Source of the DNA: Roseiarcus sp963787135
Lineage (GTDB): Bacteria > Pseudomonadota > Alphaproteobacteria > Rhizobiales > Beijerinckiaceae
DNA length: 64,000 bases
Assembly: GCA_963787135.1 (NCBI GenBank)
Contig: CAWBBW010000032.1
Location: 62,001-126,000, forward strand
Direction of reading: 5' to 3'
The notes beneath the pieces were generated by a model, which had not been told where the DNA came from, did no database searches, and saw only the letters and a list, made by a program, of their open reading frames with translations. Position numbers and translations under genes: made by a program. Shown here one piece after another: positions 53,765 through 63,098 of this stretch. The stretch's first letter is position 1; each line of letters starts with the position of its first letter.

Positions 53765-53989
53765 TTGTCAACTGCGGTGCCAATTCTGGGCGTTGCGACG
53801 TCGAAGGGACTCGACTCGTTTGGCCACCGGTTGCGCGACTATCGCGACGCCGCGCTGGCGGAGTGGGCGTCTGCCGCAGCTATATCTATATCTCGGGACA
53901 TGTCAGGCGAGCGTGCTGATGCTGTCTACGTCGACGGCTCCCGGGCGGTGCACCGACGGGGGATCGTCCTCGATGAGATCAAGCCCTGA
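53765..53989 (+). CDS. Weak small open frame after terminase
   Basis: A TTG-started frame of 74 codons (MSTAVPILGVATSKGLDS...IVLDEIKP) lies in 440 bases otherwise without a gene between the terminase and the next gene. No ribosome site or family signal. It may be the residue of a deleted structural gene. Confidence 0.25.
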   Translation: MSTAVPILGVATSKGLDSFGHRLRDYRDAALAEWASAAAISISRDMSGERADAVYVDGSRAVHRRGIVLDEIKP

Positions 53990-54116
53990 CTTCACGGCTG
54001 GTGGCCATGGCGGACGTTGACCGCAATGAAGGGTCGTCACTCGTCGATCGAGTTGTGCGCAAGCGGCGAGTGGCCGACCGCTGCCGGTTGATCAGGCCAA
54101 AGGAAAGGACAGTTCC

Positions 54117-54797
54117 ATGAGCAGCGAACAGAAACCGATGACCCTGGCGAAGTGCTGGGAGCTCACGCAAGAAAGCATGACCCTCGCCGGACTACCAATT
54201 CAGCATTATATCCATTTTCAGATCGATCGAGGGAGACAAATCCGCGCGACGCGCGTCGCTGAGCTCGGTGAATTGGCGAACGCGATCGGGGCCATTGACG
54301 AAGACATCGGACGGTTGGTTCAGGGCACCCCGGCCTCGAATTACAATGACTCCAACATCGAGCAACTGCGCCAGGAAAAGGCTGCGTTGGTTGAGCTTCA
54401 GAAGCGCGCCGGCCGGAGCGGATGCCCCGGATCGACGACTGTCATTGAAGCCCTGTTCCCTGACATTCCGGTCGCTAAAAAGACGGCTAGCGAGAAGGCT
54501 GAAGATGAGGAATGGCTCGCGGTCCGCAAGGAAGCCGGGCTGAAGATCGACCCAGCGACTGCTGAAGTGGACTGGCGTTACGGACAGACCTTGGACCCGT
54601 ATGGCTTCTGCGACGAATGGGAACTTCCAGAAGAGTTCCATTGTGTCGGGCGTGAGTATTTTGCGCGCTCTCCCGGAAGCGATGTCTGGGTTCATTTTGG
54701 TGATCTTCCTGAGGAAACGAGGAACAGGCTTTGGACAAGGCACAGTCGCAAGCTCGCCTTCCCTGCGGTTGCTCGAAATAGTGAACACGGACGCTGA
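54117..54797 (+). CDS. Hypothetical protein at the right side of the element
   Basis: The 226-residue product has a good ribosome site (AGGAAAGGACAG) and normal codon use. The N-terminal half is helical with PASNYNDSNIEQLRQEKAAL; the C-terminal half has aromatic-rich DPYGFCDEWELPEEFHCVGR and DVWVHFGDLPEETR. No family recognised. It is the last apparently intact gene of the element. Confidence 0.65.
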   Translation: MSSEQKPMTLAKCWELTQESMTLAGLPIQHYIHFQIDRGRQIRATRVAELGELANAIGAIDEDIGRLVQGTPASNYNDSNIEQLRQEKAALVELQKRAGRSGCPGSTTVIEALFPDIPVAKKTASEKAEDEEWLAVRKEAGLKIDPATAEVDWRYGQTLDPYGFCDEWELPEEFHCVGREYFARSPGSDVWVHFGDLPEETRNRLWTRHSRKLAFPAVARNSEHGR

Positions 54798-54889
54798 GGT
54801 GCCGTTCCTGACGACAAGACCTATGCGGCAGCGACGCTCTGCACCGATCGCGAAGAACACGATGGAGGCTATGCAGCTTGCCGTCCATC

Positions 54890-55162
54890 TCACCCAAAAC
54901 GCCACGCAATGCCGCGCTCGCTATCGATCCCCTCGAAATAGCTGATCATGTGCATGCGGAAGTACCGCCCCGGCGGCAGCGACGGCGCGCCCATCCTCGG
55001 CGCGTAGTAGGGCCTGCACACCCCTTCCACGAAGGCGTCGAACCCCGCCCCCCGAAGCAGTTCTTGCAGCCGTTCGTGGAACGCGTGTCCCGGCGAGCGC
55101 GGCATCTCCGCCCACGCCGCCATCAGGTCGCCTTGAACCCCCTCCGACCGCCCCATCGCCAT
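54890..55162 (-). pseudogene. IS1182-type transposase, N-terminal fragment
   Basis: The 90 residues match the N-terminus of IS5/IS1182-like transposases: DLMAAWAEMPRSPGHAFHER, MGAPSLPPGRYFRMHMISYF, EGIDSERGIAWR. The frame ends right after the conserved ERGIAWR, so the remaining 300 or more residues are missing. It marks a deletion or rearrangement at the right side of the integrated element. Confidence 0.85.
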
Positions 55163-55185
55163 CGCCGATCACCCTGCCGAAGCGC

Positions 55186-55668
55186 CACAAGCACAGGGAA
55201 TCAGCACTTCCAGACTTCGTCAACGGGCTGTTAAAGCTCGCTGCTTCGCGAAGCTCCATTCTCGATGACGCCGCAAGAGCATGTATCAACGATACCCTTT
55301 CAGCGATCAAGGAGTACCAAAAATACCGGAACGGAATAGTTCACTCTGTACCCTTTGACCCCGACCTCGGCATCGCGCAGAGTATGGATAAACGGTCCAA
55401 TCTAAACCAGAGCCTCGTAACACATGAGGCGCTAACAGGTCTGTACTCCCGCATGAGGGTCTTGCTAGACGAATTACCTGAGGTCGATTTGCTTTTTCGT
55501 CTATCGAAAATAGAGGACGCAACGCGCGTTTATCCAGGTACTGCGGAAGACGCAATTGCGAAACGGCGAGAGTACGACGTACCAATTCAAACCGCACGTT
55601 CTCTGGAGCGTCAGAAAGTAAGACTTGACCTTCCCCCGCTTCCATTTTTTCCAGATGAACCGTCGTAG
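55186..55668 (+). pseudogene. 5'-truncated HEPN-like protein
   Basis: An open frame without start runs out of the transposase fragment: LPDFVNGLLKLAASRSSILD, ARACINDTLSAIKEYQKYRN, GIVHSVPFDPD, to the stop at 55666-55668. The helical layout and YRNGIVHS (R-x4-H) resemble the active motif of HEPN domains, found in RNases and in antiphage or toxin systems. An ATG at 55384 gives only the C-terminal 94 residues. The 5' part was probably lost to the IS event. Confidence 0.45.
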
Positions 55669-55732
55669 TTCTCGCCTCTCCCACGCGGCTTCGGGCCGAT
55701 CTCCTACCCAAGTGAAGGTCGCTGCTTATCGT

Positions 55733-55828
55733 AACCCCGGAAGCTTTGGGATGCTCATCGGCTTTGCGGGCCTCGGCTTCGCGGGGTATCGGCGGGCAAG
55801 AGCGGGCCGCGCACCGCTCGGCGCCTAA
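55733..55828 (+). pseudogene. Remnant of a PEP-CTERM protein tail
   Basis: The last 31 codons before TAA at 55826 read NPGSFGMLIGFAGLGFAGYR then RARAG..., closely like the C-terminal sorting helix of the glycosidase at 15.7 kb (MMLLGFAGLGFAGYRRRQ). The VPEPS box is degraded and no body is left. Confidence 0.6.
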
Positions 55829-56057
55829 CCCGCTAATCGACGCCACCACGGCCTGGGCTGAATTGGTTATTCGCCAGTGCGGCCTTTATCGAGGCGGGTA
55901 TAAGAAACCGACCCGAGCGCGTTGGGCAATGCCCTGCTTGAGGCCGCAGCGAGATAGGCATCTTGGCCGAACGCCTCCCCCTTGACGCCCTGAGCAAGCG
56001 CGGCTGGGTGTCTCAATACCCTGCCGCGCTGATACACGAACCTGAAGGAGCGTCGCC

Positions 56058-56277
56058 ATGACTTCGCAAGCAATACGCCGTCCATACGGTCCGCGATGAG
56101 CCAGCGAGACTTCGGGAACAGCTGGACCACATTGCTGCTGATGGAGGCACTGTCGTCAGCGTCATCTGGCAACCGGCCCGGCAGGTGACGCTTGAACCCG
56201 GACTGGCGGCCTACGAGGTCGCATCGGGCTACGTCGTTGTTTCCGAGCATGACTTGCCTGAGGCAGCGGAACGCTGA
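56058..56277 (+). CDS. Small protein, frameshifted after its start
   Basis: AAGGAG precedes an ATG at 56058 (MTS...). After three codons one extra C (near 56067) throws the frame; without it the gene reads MTSKQYAVHTVRDEPARLRE, QLDHIAADGGTVVSVIWQPA and ends SEHDLPEAAER at 56277, about 72 residues. The coherent amphipathic sequence speaks for a real small gene with a sequencing or natural indel. Function unknown. Confidence 0.5.
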
Positions 56278-56519
56278 CGGCTACACCGTAGGTCGCCCTA
56301 TCGTTGCTCAGGCCGCCTACGAAAATCCGAGACCAGCTCTCAATCAGAAGGGCGGCTGTGCGCAAATACCGGTCGCTCGCCGACGGCTCGGCAACGGGGT
56401 TAGTCGACCCTGAGCACTCGTTGCTGCTGTTTGGCTGGAAGTCTGCGACTTATGAGAGATCGGGTGGGTCTCGCACAATGCGCGGCGCGCGCCATGGCGA
56501 ACCCATCGGCCTTCAACTC

Positions 56520-57584
56520 TCATCTCATTGCCCGCTTGCGCAGAGCTTGGACGGCCGCAAGGTTCTCAGCGGCTGTCTCATACCGCGGATTGATACGCAG
56601 CGCCGCCCGGTAGTCGGCGATCGCTCGGTCGAGATCGCCCTTGCCGCGGAAGGCCGCGCCGCGGTTGTTGTAGGCGTCGGCGAAGGCTGGGTTAAGCTGG
56701 ATCGCGCGGTCGTAGTCGGCGATAGCGCGGCCCAGATCGCCCTTGGCCTGGTACGCGTTGCCGCGATTGGTCAGAAAATTCGCCCGCGGGGCGATCCGAA
56801 TCGCCTCGTTATAGTCGATGACAGCGCGGTCGTAGTCGCCCTCCTCCGCGTAGGACAGGCCGCGATTATCGAAATAGGCAGGCTCTGACGGGTCGAGCTT
56901 GATCGCTTCGCTCTCGTCGGCGATCGCCTGCGCATTGCGGCCGAGCTTCTTGTAGGCCGCGCCGCGATTGGAATAGGCGCGGTCGCTGCGCGGATCGAGC
57001 TTGATCGCCTCGTCATAGTCCTTGATCGCGCGTTCGTAATCCTTATTGAAATAATAGGCGGCCCCGCGATCCCGGAACGCCAGGCTCAGTTTCGGATCGA
57101 GCCGCAGCGCTTCGTCGTAGTCCTGGATCGCGCGATCGTACTGGCCCTTGTCGACGAACACGTCGCCGCGGTTGTCGAAGGCCTCCGCGTCCCTGGGATC
57201 GAGTCGCACGGCCTCGCTTGCGTCGGCGAGCGCGCGGTCGAGCTTGCCGATCGAGCGGTAGGCGTTGGAGCGCTCGCGAAAGGCTCGGGCGTTGTTCGGA
57301 TCGAGCGCAATGGCGCGATCGAGATCGGCGAAGGCCTGCTTCATCTTATCGGCGTACCAAGCGGCCCGGCCCCGATAGACGAGCGCATCCGCGACCTCCT
57401 TGGGCGTGTTCCGCGCGGCTTTGATCACGGCGGTGCAGGCCGCTATGCGCTGCTCTGGAGAGAGGGCGCTGTCGTCGTCTGCTGCGCAGACTGCGGCGTT
57501 GGCGTTGCCTTGGGCGTTGGCCGGCCATGCGGCGAAGACGGCGAGCAGGAAAAGGCCCACGCGGGATCGCATGGTGTATCGCAC
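56520..57584 (-). CDS. Exported TPR-repeat protein
   Basis: The 354-residue product has a signal peptide (SRVGLFLLAVFAAWPANA) and about seven to eight tetratricopeptide repeats in register (for example ALADASEAVRLDPRDAEAFD, AIKDYDEAIKLDPRSDRAYS, AIADYDRAIQLNPAFADAYN). It is a periplasmic scaffold for protein-protein contacts. A GTG at 57584 with AGGAGA at nine bases is the likely start; ATG 57572 is possible. It faces away from the arylsulfatase. Confidence 0.88.
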   Translation of the reverse strand: MRYTMRSRVGLFLLAVFAAWPANAQGNANAAVCAADDDSALSPEQRIAACTAVIKAARNTPKEVADALVYRGRAAWYADKMKQAFADLDRAIALDPNNARAFRERSNAYRSIGKLDRALADASEAVRLDPRDAEAFDNRGDVFVDKGQYDRAIQDYDEALRLDPKLSLAFRDRGAAYYFNKDYERAIKDYDEAIKLDPRSDRAYSNRGAAYKKLGRNAQAIADESEAIKLDPSEPAYFDNRGLSYAEEGDYDRAVIDYNEAIRIAPRANFLTNRGNAYQAKGDLGRAIADYDRAIQLNPAFADAYNNRGAAFRGKGDLDRAIADYRAALRINPRYETAAENLAAVQALRKRAMR

Positions 57585-58208
57585 TGTTGTTTATCTCCTC
57601 TACACAGGTCAAACCTATCGCGCGTATTCGATAACCGCTGTGAGATTCATCACAGAGCACGGGGACGGCAACAAGGTTTCCGAGGCATCTCACAACTCGG
57701 CTCTCAAAACTCCTTTCTTTTTCAAGAAATCCGCACCGCGAATTGACGACAAAATCAGCTGGTTACGCTGTGCAGAAATCAGGCGCTTAAGGTCCGCTTT
57801 CCGCCAACCGTCCCGTCCACGGGTGCGGTCCAGTACGACCGCCTCACATCACTCCGGCCGTCCGCTGTGCTGCAAACAGCGGACATTCCGCGACGGCGCG
57901 GCGAACGGGTAAATTCGACCCGGAGGAGACGTTTGTCGCCGGCAATCGAACGCCAAGGATGGACGTAAAAGCGGACATAACAGATCGCGGAATGGCGGCG
58001 CCGGTTGCACGGTTGCACCTTCATCATGTTCGTCAGCGCCGCCATTTTGATGTCGGAATTGGCGTCCCAGTCTTAAGACACCAACGACCAGCTGCTACGT
58101 CTCGGTTGGTTCAAAACGTAGCTCGGGCCGCGCGGCGCGGATCGCGGCCGGATCATCCGCGGTAATTGAGCGCAGCGCCGTCCGTTCGTAAAAACTGGGG
58201 GAGGATAA
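57585..58208. promoter_or_regulatory. Divergent intergenic region before arylsulfatase
   Basis: About 620 bases with no supported gene. The first 130 bases next to the TPR gene are AT-rich and probably hold its promoter. The rest contains only anonymous frames. Confidence 0.45.
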
Positions 58209-60539
58209 ATGGCTGACCCGAAGGACAAACCCGAAAAGCAAGAGTCCCTTCCGTTTCCGCCGACGCCCTCGGCCAGCATTGCCGGGCGCACGATGCAGGA
58301 GTTGGTCTATAAACAACGGGTGACGCCGCGCCGGCTTCCGGCCGACGCGCCGAACATTCTGATCGTTCTCATCGACGATGCGGGCCCCGCCCTTCCGGCG
58401 ACGTTCGGCGGCGAAGTTCAAACCCCGACGATGGATCGCATCGTCAAGGAAGGAATTGCCTACAACAGGTTCCACACGACGGCCATGTGCTCGCCGACCC
58501 GAGCGTCGCTGCTAACCGGACGCAATCACCACCGGGTCGGAAACGGGCAGATCGCGGAGCTTGCCAATGACTGGGACGGCTATTCCGGAAGGATTCCCAG
58601 GAGCAGCGCCTTGGTGGCCGAGGTGCTCAAGGATTACGGTTACGCCACCGGCGCCTGGGGCAAGTGGCACAACACGCCTGCCGAGGAGACCACCGCGACC
58701 GGGCCGTTCGAGGAATGGCCCACGAACCTCGGCTTCGAGTATTTTTACGGCTTCCTCGCCGGCGAAGCCTCGCAATATGAGCCCAATCTCGTCCGCAACA
58801 CCACCTACGTCCATCCGCCGAAGACGGTGGAAGAGGGCTACCACCTTAGCGAGGACTTGGCTGACGACGCGATTGGCTGGCTGCACAAGCACAAGGCTCT
58901 GCAGCCGGATAAGCCATTTTTCATGTATTGGGCGAGCGGCGCGATCCACGGTCCCCATCACGTCACGAAGGAGTGGGCCGACAAGTACAAGGGCAAGTTT
59001 GACGACGGCTGGGACGCTTACCGCAAGCGCGTTTTCGAGCGCGCCAAGGAGAAGGGCTGGATTCCCGCCGACGCTGAGCTCACCCCGCGGCACGAGACGA
59101 TGCCGTCGTGGGACAGCATCCCCGAGAACGAGAGGCCCTTCCAGCGCCGCTTGATGGAAGTGGCGGCGGGCTTCGCCGAACACGTCGATGTCCAGGCCGG
59201 CCGGGTCGTCGATGAGATCGACAGGCTCGGCTATGGCGACAATACGCTGATCCTCTACATCTGGGGCGACAACGGCTCCTCGGCGGAAGGCCAAGGCGGC
59301 ACGATCAGCGAACTCTTGGCGCAAAACGGCATTCCCAGCGCCATCGGTCAGCACATGGCGGCGCTCGAGCAGCTGGGCGGGCTTGACATGCTCGGCTCGC
59401 CCAAGACCGACCCGATGTACCATTCAGGATGGGCCTGGGCCGGCAGCACGCCCTACAAGGGGACGAAGCTCCTGGCCTCGCATTTCGGCGGCACGCGCAA
59501 CCCCATGGCCGTCCGCTGGCCGGCGAAGATCAAGCCCGATGCGACCCCACGGCCGCAGTTTCATCACTGCAACGACGTTGTCCCGACGATCTACGAGATC
59601 ATCGGCATCACGCCGCCCCGCGCGGTGAACGGCGTCGAGCAGGACCCGATCGACGGCGTCAGTTTCGCCTATTCTTTCGGCGATCCGGCGGCGAAGGGTC
59701 AGCTCCTCACCCAATATTTCGAAATCATGGGCAGCCGCGCCATCTATCACGACGGTTGGATGGCTTGCGTCATGGGACCACGCATCCCATGGGTTCCGGG
59801 GTTGCCGCCCGGCATTCGGGAGTGGACGCCGGACAAGGACGTTTGGGAGCTCTACAATCTCGACAAGGACTGGAGCCAAGCCGACGACCTCGCCGCCGGG
59901 ATGCCGGAAAAACTGGCGCAGATGAAGGACATCTTCCTGATCGAAGCTGCGAAGAACAAGGCGCTGCCGATCGGGGGCGGCCTCTGGATCCCTGTGCTCC
60001 ATCCGGAATTGCGCGTCGCTCCGCCTTACACGGAGTGGACCTTCGCCAGCGATATGGTGCGCATTCCGGAGTTCTGCGCTCCGGCGCTCGGCAATAAGCC
60101 CAACGTCGTCACCATCGACGCCGTGATTCCCGACAACGCCAACGGGGTCTTGTACAAGCTGGGTGCGAATTCCGGCGGATTGACCTGCTTCGTCGAAGAC
60201 GGCGTTTTGTGCTACGAATACAACCTCTTCATCATTCAGCGCACCAAGATCCGCGCCAAGGAAAAGCTGCCGACCGGCAAGGTGAAGATCGAGATCGAGA
60301 CCCGCTATGTCGCGCCTCGTCCCGGCGGTCCGCTGAAAATCACGATGAAGGCGGCCGGCAAGGTCGTCGCCGAAGGCGAAGTCCCGATCAGCGCCCCGCT
60401 GCTTTTTACGGCCAATGACTGCCTCGACATCGGCATAGCGCTCGGTTCGCCAGTGTCGCTCGACTATTACGACAAGGCGCCGTTCAAGTTCAACGGCAAG
60501 ATCGAGCAGGTTCACGTGAAGTATTTGACAGCGACATAG
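58209..60539 (+). CDS. Arylsulfatase (formylglycine-dependent, type I)
   Basis: The 776-residue enzyme hydrolyses sulfate esters. The N-terminal metal site is NILIVLIDDAGP (Asp56-57); the formylglycine signature is Cys94 in MCSPTRASLLTGR; further ligands are KWHNTPAEE, IHGPHHVTKEW and LYIWGDNGSSAEGQGG. The C-terminal 200 residues form the extra domain of long bacterial arylsulfatases. There is no signal peptide. It needs a formylglycine-generating or anaerobic maturase, not seen in the window. A role in sulfur scavenging is likely. Confidence 0.94.
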   Translation: MADPKDKPEKQESLPFPPTPSASIAGRTMQELVYKQRVTPRRLPADAPNILIVLIDDAGPALPATFGGEVQTPTMDRIVKEGIAYNRFHTTAMCSPTRASLLTGRNHHRVGNGQIAELANDWDGYSGRIPRSSALVAEVLKDYGYATGAWGKWHNTPAEETTATGPFEEWPTNLGFEYFYGFLAGEASQYEPNLVRNTTYVHPPKTVEEGYHLSEDLADDAIGWLHKHKALQPDKPFFMYWASGAIHGPHHVTKEWADKYKGKFDDGWDAYRKRVFERAKEKGWIPADAELTPRHETMPSWDSIPENERPFQRRLMEVAAGFAEHVDVQAGRVVDEIDRLGYGDNTLILYIWGDNGSSAEGQGGTISELLAQNGIPSAIGQHMAALEQLGGLDMLGSPKTDPMYHSGWAWAGSTPYKGTKLLASHFGGTRNPMAVRWPAKIKPDATPRPQFHHCNDVVPTIYEIIGITPPRAVNGVEQDPIDGVSFAYSFGDPAAKGQLLTQYFEIMGSRAIYHDGWMACVMGPRIPWVPGLPPGIREWTPDKDVWELYNLDKDWSQADDLAAGMPEKLAQMKDIFLIEAAKNKALPIGGGLWIPVLHPELRVAPPYTEWTFASDMVRIPEFCAPALGNKPNVVTIDAVIPDNANGVLYKLGANSGGLTCFVEDGVLCYEYNLFIIQRTKIRAKEKLPTGKVKIEIETRYVAPRPGGPLKITMKAAGKVVAEGEVPISAPLLFTANDCLDIGIALGSPVSLDYYDKAPFKFNGKIEQVHVKYLTAT

Positions 60540-60543
60540 GAAA

Positions 60544-61064
60544 TTGCCCTCGGACAGAATTCGTACGCTCCGCAATAACTCCGCGCGCACGACGGAGCCA
60601 AGCGACTCATTTGCGTCCGACACGGCGCGGGCGCAAAGCGGCCGTGGGCCGTGGAGCTATTTCGCGCTGTTTGGTCTGCAAACGATCGGCGCCGTTGTTC
60701 TTATCTGGACGGGCCTCCTTGTCTACCGCCAGGTTCTGGCGGACCCCTCGTCTCAGAGCGGCAACCCTGGGCGATTGCCGGGTCTCTGTCATCAATCGCC
60801 TTGATGCAGATCTCCTATTGGGTCTGTTATCGCGTTCGTCCGCCGCTGCCGCAGTTCCAAAACGCGCTGCTCGGTCACGCTATTTTGTTTCTGGCGCGCA
60901 TGGTCTACGTGCTCCCGACTGCTATTTTCGGCTTTGTGTTTATCGCCCAGAGGCCTGAATTCGACATCCCCGTCTTCGAATGCCTCGTCCTTCTCTTGGG
61001 TCTGTTCGCCCTGTTCTGCTACGTGCGGGAGCTGGAGCGACTGGGTCGGGTTTTCACCGGCTGA
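60544..61064 (+). CDS. Small integral membrane protein, frameshifted
   Basis: The first part (TTG start at 60544) has one helix, WSYFALFGLQTIGAVVLIWT, and reads VYRQVLADP. From about 60748 the protein continues in the next frame as LVSERQPWAIAGSLSSIALM, then YWVCYRVRPP and two more helices (FLARMVYVLPTAIFGFVFIA; CLVLLLGLFALFCYVREL) to the stop at 61064. One extra C in the CCCC at about 60746-60749 would join the parts into about 173 residues with four helices. Function unknown; it follows the arylsulfatase closely. Confidence 0.65.
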
Positions 61065-61253
61065 GAAAAGGGGCTCTACGCTGGAAGCGCCGGACGACAG
61101 CCGCTTCTCGCGGCACCGCGGCCCTCGTACGCCCGCTTCCACTCGCCTTCCTGCCGTTCGGCCAACCGGCGCTATCCGCCCAATTGAGGCGTTCAAGGCC
61201 ACGAACCGCAACGGGTGCTTTACGTCGACTCGGCCGGTCGCGACCCGACCGGC

Positions 61254-61853
61254 TCAAGGCCTTCGCGCATCGATGGTGACGGAGCCCACGCGGCGCTCGG
61301 CGTGGCTCGCGTCGGTGACAATGCGAACGGGATTCCCGGAGATGCTCACGTCGCCCTCCCAGCGGTCGCCGAGGATCACCGTGCGCATCAGGGTCAGCTC
61401 GAGGCGCAAAGAGGTCGAGCCGTCCTCGTCGAACGCTCGGTTAGAGACTGCGTCAAGAATATGCAAATAATAAAACGTCCCGCTGCCGCCGCCGCTCCAG
61501 GCGCCCAGGAACACCAGTAGGCCGTTGACGGTTGCGCCGCGATATTCGTACGCCATCGTCTCGGGGCCGTTGAGCCCGCCCGGGCCCGGTTTCACCTGTT
61601 CGACCCAGCGGCCGTTCGTCTTGATGGGGTCGGCGCAGCGGTTGCTGTCGATCGCCGCATTGGCGTCGATTGTCACGACGATCGGCCGACTGTCGGACAT
61701 CCACGCATCGCCGAAGTCGGCGAAAATTTCCGGCGGGATAGGTTTGCCGCCAATCGTGAAGGACCGGCGCAATTCGTCGAGCAGATCGGCAGCCAAGGCA
61801 GTCGCGGCCGATCCGCAAGATAGCGCGATGACGATGAGAAGACGCTTCAGCAG
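61254..61853 (-). CDS. Exported protein of unknown function
   Basis: The mature sequence (AADLLDELRRSFTIGGKPIP, GLLVFLGAWSGGGSGTFYYL, GDVSISGNPVRIVTDASHAE) is preceded in frame by an excellent signal peptide, LLKRLLIVIALSCGSAATALA. No ATG or GTG opens it; the best-placed codon is a CTG at 61853 about nine bases after GAGGGG. The first conventional start (TTG 61796) would remove the signal. It follows the next upstream gene by 13 bases, so both form an operon. No family recognised. Confidence 0.6.
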   Translation of the reverse strand: MLKRLLIVIALSCGSAATALAADLLDELRRSFTIGGKPIPPEIFADFGDAWMSDSRPIVVTIDANAAIDSNRCADPIKTNGRWVEQVKPGPGGLNGPETMAYEYRGATVNGLLVFLGAWSGGGSGTFYYLHILDAVSNRAFDEDGSTSLRLELTLMRTVILGDRWEGDVSISGNPVRIVTDASHAERRVGSVTIDARRP

Positions 61854-61866
61854 TTTTTCAGCCCCC

Positions 61867-62397
61867 TCACTCGGCGAGGTAGTGCGTCAGGATTGCGCGC
61901 AACGACCATGCGTTAGGTTCGATCACGGAATGGACGTCGTCGATCGCCCAGCGCCCGCGCTCCCAAACGAGGTCGTAGCGAATCTCGTTCTCGCGAACCG
62001 ATTTGCGCAGCCAATTGTTGGGCGTGAGCCTCGCCACGACGCTCGCGTGCAAGGCGTCTTGCGAGAGCGTCCTGACGGTAAAGCTCTTGACCTCCGCCCC
62101 TTGCGAGTTGGTCGCGACGTCGAAATCCAACGGACCGAGTTCGTCCCTCTCCCTGCGAGCGCGCCTGTCGCACTGCGCCCATAGCGCGGTCAGGGCGCGC
62201 GAAAACCACTCTCCACGCCGCGCTCCGTTTAGCCATTGGTCCCAAACCGCGGATTCCCGCCCGTTGGCGTAGATCGATGCGACGACGCCGGCAGGATCCG
62301 ACGGAGTAGCCTGCGCCCCGACTATTGCAGCGACAACAAGGACACCTGAGAAGAGAGCGACAGTGCGCGCAAACCCGAAAATAGACATCGGTGGCAT
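61867..62397 (-). CDS. Exported DUF3828-like protein
   Basis: The 176-residue product has a signal peptide (MSIFGFARTVALFSGVLVVAAIVGA) and a mature domain with VVASIYANGRES, LDFDVATNSQGAEVKSFTV, VVARLTPNNWLRKS and LVWERGRWAIDDVHS, the pattern of DUF3828/NTF2-like periplasmic proteins. ATG 62397 or 62385 may be used. First gene of a two-gene operon with the exported protein downstream. Confidence 0.65.
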   Translation of the reverse strand: MPPMSIFGFARTVALFSGVLVVAAIVGAQATPSDPAGVVASIYANGRESAVWDQWLNGARRGEWFSRALTALWAQCDRRARRERDELGPLDFDVATNSQGAEVKSFTVRTLSQDALHASVVARLTPNNWLRKSVRENEIRYDLVWERGRWAIDDVHSVIEPNAWSLRAILTHYLAE

Positions 62398-62494
62398 CGT
62401 AAAACTGATTCGGTCTCAGCATCGACGACGGACGCATCCAAAGCGCCTTACGTCGACTCCGGCCGTTTATGGCTTCGAGTTCTGTCTGCTTTCT

Positions 62495-62570
62495 GGGTCT
62501 CGACGCGACTGTGGCTTTTCGGCTCATGTAATTTGCGGCTCAAGATTTATGGCTCAAGCGGGCTCATCGC
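62495..62570 (-). repeat. Dispersed direct repeat, copy A
   Basis: About 76 bases recur at 63094-63168. The first 63 differ at 5 positions (62495-62557 versus 63094-63156). Inside, the minus strand shows tandem TGAGCCGYAAATY units spaced about 14-16 bases. Copy A lies just upstream of the DUF3828-like gene. Confidence 0.8.
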
Positions 62571-62655
62571 CTTTTGGCGTGTCGGTCGCGCCGCTCGAGA
62601 GCAGCAAGACGGTGTTCGATGTCGATCGTCTCAAGTGTCCGACGTTTGACCTCGA

Positions 62656-63098
62656 TCACGGCAGCGACGGCAGGCGCTTGGTCAGCCGGGCGAGTGAGAG
62701 AGCGGCGTGCGCTGCCACGATCTGTTCCGCCCTATGAACTCTCTGCATGGCGCGTTCGAAAGTCCGCCCGTGCATACCTTTCGGCTTTGCGATGTAGCTG
62801 CCTATTGCTCCTTTGCCGCCAATTTTTTCGCGGAGAGAGAAGGCCCGCGAGAAAGAGCGATCACGTGGCGATTTGCGCTGAGATCGATAGCCGCACGAGC
62901 AACCTCGCCCCCGAAGATCGCCTTCAGGGCCGCCGTCAGCTGCTTTGTGAGGGCGTCCCGCGCCCGCCGACGAACTTCCGTAGGTGCATCCTCCGGGCAG
63001 TCGAAAAGGATTGGCCAGCGGGTGTGGCGGATGTCGAACGGCAATTCGTGTTGATCGGGATGACCCACAGCCGCGATGCCGAAGGGCGTCCTGGGGTC
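62656..63098 (-). pseudogene. Remnant of a TIR/deoxyribosyltransferase-like gene
   Basis: The minus strand reads HELPFDIRHTRWPILFDC then TEVRRRARDALTKQLTAALK, a close fit to the C-terminal motif (PFDIRH...) of TIR-like or nucleoside 2-deoxyribosyltransferase-like domains, which often sit in NAD-consuming immune effectors. The N-terminal catalytic part is missing and an in-frame stop lies just upstream. At 62802 the frame stops after KKLAAKEQ. One extra A in the six-A run would continue it as KKIGGKGAIGSYIAKPKGMH then RTFERAMQRVHRAEQ to 62656. Confidence 0.45.

Noticed and set aside
55867..56250. Minus-strand frame ending ALGSVSYTRLDKGRTGE
   Set aside because: Part reads like protein, but it overlaps the better supported plus-strand small gene and has no credible start.
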